From Natronomonas gomsonensis (GTDB lineage: Archaea > Halobacteriota > Halobacteria > Halobacteriales > Haloarculaceae), in the NCBI RefSeq assembly GCF_024300825.1, contig NZ_CP101323.1, forward strand, positions 3,224,001-3,288,000: a stretch of DNA of 64,000 nt, in the 5' to 3' direction. Of this stretch, positions 59,364 to 64,000 are shown piece by piece. Each line of letters begins with the position of its first letter. Position 1 is the stretch's first letter. The notes under the pieces are model-generated. The model did no database searches, was not told the DNA's origin, and saw only the letters and a program-made list of their open reading frames with translations. Both the position numbers and the translations under genes were made by a program.

Positions 59364-59835
59364 CGACCACGACCCCGACTACACTCGAATCGTCGCCGAC
59401 GCCGACGTGCTGGCGGCGGACCTCCTCGTCGGTGGCGCCTCGCGGGCGACGCTCGATGTCCTCCGGGCGCACTCGTGGCTCACGCTCGTCGCGACCGAGC
59501 GGCTTTTCGACGACGCGGAGGCCGTCGTCGCCGAGTTGGCCGATGAGTCGCTGGCCGCCGACTGGCGCGAGCACCTCGAAGAGTGGGCCGTCGTCGTCGA
59601 GCAACCCGAGGGTGACCATCCGGCGCTCGCGGCAGCCTATCGCGGAAACGCCACTCAGGTCGTCTCCTTGGACGAGCGACTGTTGGGTGCGAAAGCCGCC
59701 GCGGCCCTCGGCGGGCGAATCGACGTGAGCGTCCGTCCACCGGATGCTTTCGAGCGCCTTTTCGACCCCAAGAGCATCTATGAACTGGCCTTCGAGGAGC
59801 AGTATCCGGGTCCCGACAGCGACTCTCGACGTTAG
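59353..59835 (+). CDS. PIN-like (RNase fold) small protein, DUF7384-like
   Basis: A 160-residue protein. DYTRIVADADVLAADLLVGG, LATERLFDDAEAVVAELAD-type segments (VATERLFDDAEAVVAELADE) and TQVVSLDERLLGAKAAAALG give the spaced acidic residues and order of a PIN-like nuclease fold. PIN proteins are often toxins of VapBC pairs, but this one lacks an obvious antitoxin except the 31-residue ORF. From memory it belongs to a haloarchaeal DUF family. It overlaps the small ORF by 11 bases and the convergent SDR gene by 4. Confidence 0.65.
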   Translation: MTGNDHDPDYTRIVADADVLAADLLVGGASRATLDVLRAHSWLTLVATERLFDDAEAVVAELADESLAADWREHLEEWAVVVEQPEGDHPALAAAYRGNATQVVSLDERLLGAKAAAALGGRIDVSVRPPDAFERLFDPKSIYELAFEEQYPGPDSDSRR

Positions 59836-60614
59836 TCGGGGGTATTGAGGTTCTTCGCGGTCCGTCCGGTGAAGCGGTTCGGGAGGACGTTCGAAATCCG
59901 GGTGAGGAGTTTGTACTTCCAGCCGGTGACGACGACGGTGTCGTCCGCCTGCAGTCCATCGTAGCCGGCTTTCGCGACCATCTCGACGTCCTGCATCGAC
60001 CCGCTCCCGAGCGGCGTGTTCTCGTTTTCGGCGCGGGACTGAAACTCCGTCTCGACGGGGCCGGGACACAACACCGTCACCGTGACGCCCTCCGTTCGGA
60101 GTTCCTCGGCGATACCCTCCGAGAAGTTCTTCATGTACGCCTTCGAGGCGTAGTAGATAGCCATGAACGGCCCGGGGAACCACGCGGCCGTCGAGGCGAC
60201 GTTCAGGACGCCGCCGTGGCCCCGGTCGGCCATATCCCTACCGTAGCGATGGACTAGCTCGGTCGGCGTCACCACGTTCAACTGCAGTTGGTCGAGTTCC
60301 CGGTCGAGGTCGTTGTCGACGAACGCGCCCTGCGTCCCGATGCCGACGTTGTTGACGAGCACATCGACTTCGATGTCCCGGCGTTCGGTCTCTTCGTACA
60401 ACGCCGCCGGTGCTTCCCGAGTCGAGAGGTCCTGAACGACCGTGTGGGTTTCGATACCATGGTCTTCTTCGAGCGTCTCGGCCAGTGCGTGGAGTTTCTC
60501 CTCGCGGCGTGCGACGAGGACGACGTCGTGGCCGCCCGCGGCGAACTGCTTGGCCAGCGCCTTCCCGATTCCCGCCGACGCGCCCGTCACGAGCGCGGTT
60601 CCATCGACTGCCAT
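59832..60614 (-). CDS. Short-chain dehydrogenase/reductase (SDR)
   Basis: A 260-residue NAD(P)-dependent oxidoreductase. It has DGTALVTGASAGIGKALAKQ (TGxxxGxG cofactor site), VLVNNVGIGTQG (NNxG), VASTAAWFPGPFMAIYYASK with the Ser and YxxxK catalytic residues, and PGPVETEFQ. This is the DltE/classical SDR kind related to retinol- and ketoacyl-type reductases. The substrate is unknown. It has no obvious operon partner. Confidence 0.93.
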   Translation of the reverse strand: MAVDGTALVTGASAGIGKALAKQFAAGGHDVVLVARREEKLHALAETLEEDHGIETHTVVQDLSTREAPAALYEETERRDIEVDVLVNNVGIGTQGAFVDNDLDRELDQLQLNVVTPTELVHRYGRDMADRGHGGVLNVASTAAWFPGPFMAIYYASKAYMKNFSEGIAEELRTEGVTVTVLCPGPVETEFQSRAENENTPLGSGSMQDVEMVAKAGYDGLQADDTVVVTGWKYKLLTRISNVLPNRFTGRTAKNLNTPD

Positions 60615-60668
60615 ACCCGAGTGCCGTCCGAGACCGCCCTAAAGCTACGGGCGGGCTATCCGGGCCGT

Positions 60669-61322
60669 TTAATCCAGTCGGCGGTTCGCGTACCACTCGG
60701 CGAACTTCCCCAGGGCGCGACCGCGGTGTGAGATTGCGTTTTTGCGTTCGGCGCTCATCTCGGCGAAGGTGGTGCCGTCGTGTTCGAAGATGGGGTCGTA
60801 GCCGAAGCCACCCTCTCCGCGCGGTTCGACGATGGTTCCGGGGACCGCCCCTGTGAACAGTTTCACGGGCAGGTCGCTTCCAGCGACGGTGTCGTCCGTC
60901 GTCGCACTCGCCCGGTCGTCGGCCGAGAGGTCCTGTCCGCGGCGCTCGCCTGTGTCGACGGGTTCGGGCGAGGCCTCGAAGCCCTCGCCGTCGCAGTAGG
61001 CGATGACACACCGGAACTGCGCTCGGGTGGCGTCCTCCCCTCGCGCGAGTCGGCCCACCCGTTCGATTCCCAGCGTGTTCTCGACGTACGCCGAATACGG
61101 GCCGGGAAATCCGTCGAACCCCTCGATGTAGAGGCCGGCGTCGTCGACGATGACCGGTTCGTCGGCGAACTCGAAGGCCGACCGGGCGCCCTCCGCGGCG
61201 ACGGCTTCCAGCGAATCGGCCTGTATCTCCGGATAGTCGTAATCGAGCGCAGCGATGTCGTCACCGAGGTACTCCTCTGCCTCCCTGACTTTCCCCTCGT
61301 TCGTCGTCACGTACCGAAGCAT
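60669..61322 (-). CDS. rdgB: XTP/dITP pyrophosphatase (RdgB/HAM1 family)
   Basis: A 217-residue enzyme removing non-canonical purine nucleotides (XTP, dITP) from the pool. Marks: MLRYVTTNEGKVREAEEYLG (SxNxxK-type start), VIVDDAGLYIEGFDGFPGPY, EPRGEGGFGYDPIFEHDGTT and MSAERKNAISHRGRALGKFA. An extra insert around residues 130-160 (EASPEPVDTGERRGQDLSAD) is acidic and unusual in this family. The ATG at 61322 is chosen; the 76-residue upstream extension looks non-coding. Confidence 0.94.
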   Translation of the reverse strand: MLRYVTTNEGKVREAEEYLGDDIAALDYDYPEIQADSLEAVAAEGARSAFEFADEPVIVDDAGLYIEGFDGFPGPYSAYVENTLGIERVGRLARGEDATRAQFRCVIAYCDGEGFEASPEPVDTGERRGQDLSADDRASATTDDTVAGSDLPVKLFTGAVPGTIVEPRGEGGFGYDPIFEHDGTTFAEMSAERKNAISHRGRALGKFAEWYANRRLD

Positions 61323-61399
61323 GGAGATCGGTTCGGCGGGAGAGCGAAAAGCCCCACCGATACGAGACGGCAGCGGTCGCGTTTCGCTGCCACCCTGAG

Positions 61400-61407
61400 G
61401 CTTATGC
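61400..61407 (+). promoter_or_regulatory. TATA-like box of the 132-residue gene
   Basis: GCTTATGC is centred about 28 bases before the ATG at 61432. Confidence 0.4.
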
Positions 61408-61431
61408 GCGTGTGAACCGTACGCACGGCCG

Positions 61432-61830
61432 ATGACCGATTCGGATGCGGACCCGGACGAGATTCGCGACGTGCTGTTGGAGTACTCCGACCACCGGGCC
61501 GTCCGCAACGTGTTCAGCGCCCACCGTGGACAGGGGTCGGCGGACCTCACTGACTACGTCGAGGCGATGCGGGCAACCGACGGCACACTCGCACTCGTCG
61601 CCAGCGATGGCGCCGCTGACGTGTACGCCCGCTGGGACGGCCGCGGCGCACGCTACGAGCATTTGACGCTGTGGCCGCCGTGGAGCATCGGCGGCTACGA
61701 CCACAAGGACAGCGCGACGCTGGCGACGTATCTCGGCCAAAAAGACGACCTCCGGCCGACGCTCCACGACTACACGCCCTTCGCCGACCAGCAGGTACTG
61801 TCGAGTCTCTCACACCGAATCTGGCCCTGA
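61432..61830 (+). CDS. Uncharacterised small protein (132 aa)
   Basis: A 132-residue protein MTDSDADPDEIRDVLLEYSD with no recognised motif. Its end is Trp-rich: YEHLTLWPPWSIGGYDHKDS and DQQVLSSLSHRIWP. The size and acidity fit haloarchaeal hypothetical families. It is convergent with hisS (gap 9 bases). Confidence 0.6.
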   Translation: MTDSDADPDEIRDVLLEYSDHRAVRNVFSAHRGQGSADLTDYVEAMRATDGTLALVASDGAADVYARWDGRGARYEHLTLWPPWSIGGYDHKDSATLATYLGQKDDLRPTLHDYTPFADQQVLSSLSHRIWP

Positions 61831-61839
61831 GCGGGGAAC

Positions 61840-63135
61840 TCAGTAGTCGTCGTACGTCGGCCGGTCGTACTCGCCGGGGAACGCCTCGAGTGGCACCTGT
61901 TTCTGGTCGCCCGACGCCATGTCCTTCAGCGTCACGGCGTCGTCTGCGAGGTCCTGTTCGCCCACGACGACGACCGTTTCGGCGTTGATACCGTCGGCGT
62001 AGCCGAGTTGGTCACCGAACCCGCGACCCGTCAGATTCGACTCGACGACGTTGCCGGACGCCCGGAGTTGACGGGCGATATCGGCGGCGACGTCGCGGGT
62101 GTCACCGACCGTCAGGACGTAGTAATCCGTCGTCAGTTCCTCCTCGGGCCAGACGCCCGCCCGCTGACACAGCAGGCTCAGGGTGGCGTGGCCGATGCCG
62201 ACGCCGACCGCGGGCGTCGGTTGGCCGCCGAACCCCTCGATGAGGTCGTCGTAGCGACCGCCGCCGAACACCGACCGCGACACCTCCCCGGCGGTGTCGA
62301 AGCACTCGAAGACGACCCCGGTGTAGTAATCCAGTCCGCGGGCGGTCTCCAAGGAGACCGTACAGAACTCGTCGGCACCGAAGTCGTCGGCGGCGTCGAG
62401 CACTGCACGCAGGTTCTCGACGGCCGACGCCACGCGGTCGGTGCCGGCGAACTCGACGAGGTCGTCGAGGTCGTCGGTCGCCAACACCGCATCGAAGGAC
62501 TCCGCTTCCTCCCGTGTTAGACCGGCCTCGACGAGCAACTCGTGGTACTCCGCGTCGTCTATCTTCTGGCTCTTGTCGACAGCGCGAATCGCATCGGCGA
62601 TATCCACGTCGCTGTCGAGGGACTCCAACAGGCCACCCAATATGTCGCGGTGGGAGACCCGGAACTCGAAGTCCTCGGCGGTCAATCCGAGTTCGGTCAA
62701 CACGTCGGCGGCGGCCGCGAGGATTTCTGCGTCGGCTTCGGGGTCGGAGACGCCGAAGATGTCGACGTTCGTCTGGTAGAACTCCCGGAACCGGCCCTGC
62801 TGGACCTGTTCGTAGCGCCAGAACGGCCGCGTCGAGAACCACTTGATGGGCTTCTGTAACGCCTGCTGTTTGGCGACGACCATCCGTGCGACCGTCGGCG
62901 TCAACTCCGGCGTCAACGCGACGTTTCGGCCGCCTTTGTCCTCGAAGGTGTACAGCTCTTCGACGATTTCCTCGCCCGATTTGTCGACGTACATCTCGGT
63001 CCGCTCCATCGCCGGCGTCCCGACCTCTCGGAAGCCGTACCGACGCAGTTGCTCCTCTACGGCGTCGGTGACCTCCCGCCGGGCAGACATCTCGCCGGGG
63101 TAGAAATCGCGGAACCCCTTCAGCCGGTCGTACAT
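61840..63135 (-). CDS. hisS: Histidyl-tRNA synthetase
   Basis: A 431-residue class II synthetase. Visible are GFRDFYPGEMSARREVTDAV, the motif 2 region WRYEQVQQGRFREFYQTNVD, RGLDYYTGVVFECFDTAGEV, and the motif 3 region GGGRYDDLIEGFGGQPTPAV, followed by a C-terminal anticodon-binding domain. The length and features are those of HisRS. It is not preceded by a histidine-biosynthesis cluster. The stop abuts the convergent 132-residue gene. Confidence 0.95.
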   Translation of the reverse strand: MYDRLKGFRDFYPGEMSARREVTDAVEEQLRRYGFREVGTPAMERTEMYVDKSGEEIVEELYTFEDKGGRNVALTPELTPTVARMVVAKQQALQKPIKWFSTRPFWRYEQVQQGRFREFYQTNVDIFGVSDPEADAEILAAAADVLTELGLTAEDFEFRVSHRDILGGLLESLDSDVDIADAIRAVDKSQKIDDAEYHELLVEAGLTREEAESFDAVLATDDLDDLVEFAGTDRVASAVENLRAVLDAADDFGADEFCTVSLETARGLDYYTGVVFECFDTAGEVSRSVFGGGRYDDLIEGFGGQPTPAVGVGIGHATLSLLCQRAGVWPEEELTTDYYVLTVGDTRDVAADIARQLRASGNVVESNLTGRGFGDQLGYADGINAETVVVVGEQDLADDAVTLKDMASGDQKQVPLEAFPGEYDRPTYDDY

Positions 63136-63259
63136 GCCAACGGCTTCGAGAGGGGAGGCACTAAAAGGTGCGATTGTGCGTGGGAAGCGAGGCGTTCGCT
63201 ACTCACGGCGGCCGCTGGCCGCCGTTCGTTCGAGGCTTTTCTCTTCGGTCAAAGCCTCG

Positions 63260-63535
63260 CTAGTCGTCAACAACGACTTCGACAGGCTCTTCGGTGTCGT
63301 CCTCGGTCGCGGCTTCGCTGGCCTGTCGCTGCTGGTAGAACAGCGCGCCGGCGACGGCCAGCACTATCCACGACCGCCAGTTGGCGAGGTTGAGCGTGTA
63401 GCCGATGCCGAACGGCTTCTCGACGAGCATGCCCTCGTCGGGTTGCCAGTAAGCGCTCATCATCCGTCCGAGCGACGGTCGTTCGAAGTTGTACGGCACG
63501 CCGAACAGTTCGCCGGACTGCGGCTTGTCGGTCAT
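63260..63535 (-). CDS. Small membrane protein, DUF5808-like (91 aa)
   Basis: A 91-residue protein MTDKPQSGELFGVPYNFERP with the GVPYNFERPSLGRMM stretch I associate with DUF5808, one TM helix (SWIVLAVAGALFYQQRQ) and an acidic tail. It begins 73 bases after the stop of the partial Bud32 gene on the same strand, which suggests a shared transcript. The ATG at 63535 is used because the longer frame adds a Arg-rich stretch. Confidence 0.75.
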   Translation of the reverse strand: MTDKPQSGELFGVPYNFERPSLGRMMSAYWQPDEGMLVEKPFGIGYTLNLANWRSWIVLAVAGALFYQQRQASEAATEDDTEEPVEVVVDD

Positions 63536-63604
63536 GTCTCGCCGTACGGCGGGCCGGAACTTATAGCCACGCCCCTCGCCACGACTCCGCCTCACATTGC
63601 GGTG

Positions 63605-64000
63605 TCACTGGTATCGCCCGCGGCCCTCTATCTCCCGTAACTGCTCGACGGCACGGGCGTCGCCCGCTTCGCGATAGGCGTCCTCGAAGGCCTCGAGTAG
63701 CTCGGGTGCGTCGTCGGCCGTCCCACTCAACGCCCCCTCGAAGACGTGGAGGTCCATCGCGTAGTCCTCGATGTCGTCGGTGTAGTATCCCAGCCCGAAG
63801 TCGATGAGGTAGGTCCGGTCGCCGTCTTCGCCGCCGACGCGGGCGTTCCGCGGCGTCGGGTCGCCGTGGACGAATCCGGCCTCGTGACAGCGAGCGAGAT
63901 GGTGCCCGACATCGCGGACGCCGGATTCGTCGAGATCGTCTCGCAAGTCCGCATCGCCGACGTACTCGAAGACGAGCCGACCTTCCGTGGGGTCGACGTC
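63605..64000 (-). CDS. Bud32 / Kae1-associated kinase domain (partial)
   Basis: The C-terminal about 131 residues of an atypical small kinase. The catalytic stretch EAGFVHGDPTPRNARVGGED (HGDxxxxN) and YLIDFGLGYYTDDIEDYAMD (DFG) identify the Bud32/piD261 kinase of the KEOPS complex, which makes t6A in tRNA. In haloarchaea it is commonly fused behind Kae1 in one long gene, so the N-terminal part probably lies beyond the right edge. It precedes the small DUF5808-like gene on the same strand. Confidence 0.92.
   Translation of the reverse strand, partial: DVDPTEGRLVFEYVGDADLRDDLDESGVRDVGHHLARCHEAGFVHGDPTPRNARVGGEDGDRTYLIDFGLGYYTDDIEDYAMDLHVFEGALSGTADDAPELLEAFEDAYREAGDARAVEQLREIEGRGRYQ

Noticed and set aside
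60238-61011. A 257-codon minus-strand ORF across the SDR and XTP pyrophosphatase genes
   Set aside because: It overlaps two clear genes on the same strand in another frame and is Arg-rich throughout.

Overview
The window comes from a haloarchaeon (class Halobacteria). The signs are high GC, very acidic proteins, a Tat-exported halocyanin, archaeal information-processing genes (aIF5B-type infB, PAN proteasome ATPase, eS19, PDCD5, class I LysRS, archaeal UMP kinase, Bud32, Nob1) and many genes with a TATA box about 27-30 bases before the start codon, which points to leaderless transcripts. Gene density is high on both strands and most of the content is ordinary chromosome. A Natronomonas-like or related genus is possible, but I cannot fix the genus from this sequence.

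Layout. 1-8.7 kb: partial TrmB-type regulator, DUF255/thioredoxin protein, a frameshifted cell-surface protein, the secF-secD operon, a MOSC protein and three uncharacterised proteins. 8.8-14.9 kb: glucose-6-phosphate isomerase, a CPBP membrane protease, a compact block of nob1, PRC-barrel, halocyanin and infB, then small proteins. 15-25.5 kb: aldo/keto reductase, an acyltransferase with an extra N-terminal domain, an arylsulfotransferase-family protein, a probable Nmad3 protein, a potassium channel with two RCK modules, a CBS protein, tRNA-Gly(CCC) with a displaced copy of its 3' end, nadE, a zinc-finger membrane protein, enoyl-CoA hydratase and a degenerate isoprenoid-synthase-like protein. 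25.5-30.2 kb: tRNA-Thr(GGT) and a PilB/PilC-type pair. 30.2-35.4 kb: a dipeptide/oligopeptide ABC transporter split into two divergent units without a solute-binding protein, plus an HTH-10 regulator. 35.4-39.2 kb: R2lox-like ferritin protein, then isocitrate lyase and malate synthase (the glyoxylate bypass), with a small ORF in the isocitrate lyase leader. 39.2-43.5 kb: truA, pepF-type peptidase, PAN and a small membrane protein. 43.5-53.5 kb: an expanded PitA-like protein with three tandem repeat modules, two nearly identical small DUF7123-type genes 5.6 kb apart with related AT-rich upstream regions, two different site-2 proteases, lysS, pyrH and a MobB-like/MoaE fusion. 53.5-64 kb: thiL, a UPF0104-type membrane protein, eS19, PDCD5, a PP-loop protein, a TrkA-like protein, a molybdate/sulfate transporter behind a near-palindrome, a 31-codon ORF overlapping a PIN-like protein, SDR, XTP pyrophosphatase, hisS, a small membrane protein and the end of Bud32.

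I see no CRISPR array, insertion sequence or intact provirus. The least expected structures are the internally duplicated PitA-like gene, the DUF7123 pair with its shared promoter motif and leader, the tRNA-Gly 3'-end copy that looks like an old attachment site, the reorganised dpp locus, the aceA leader ORF and the near-palindrome before the molybdate-type transporter.
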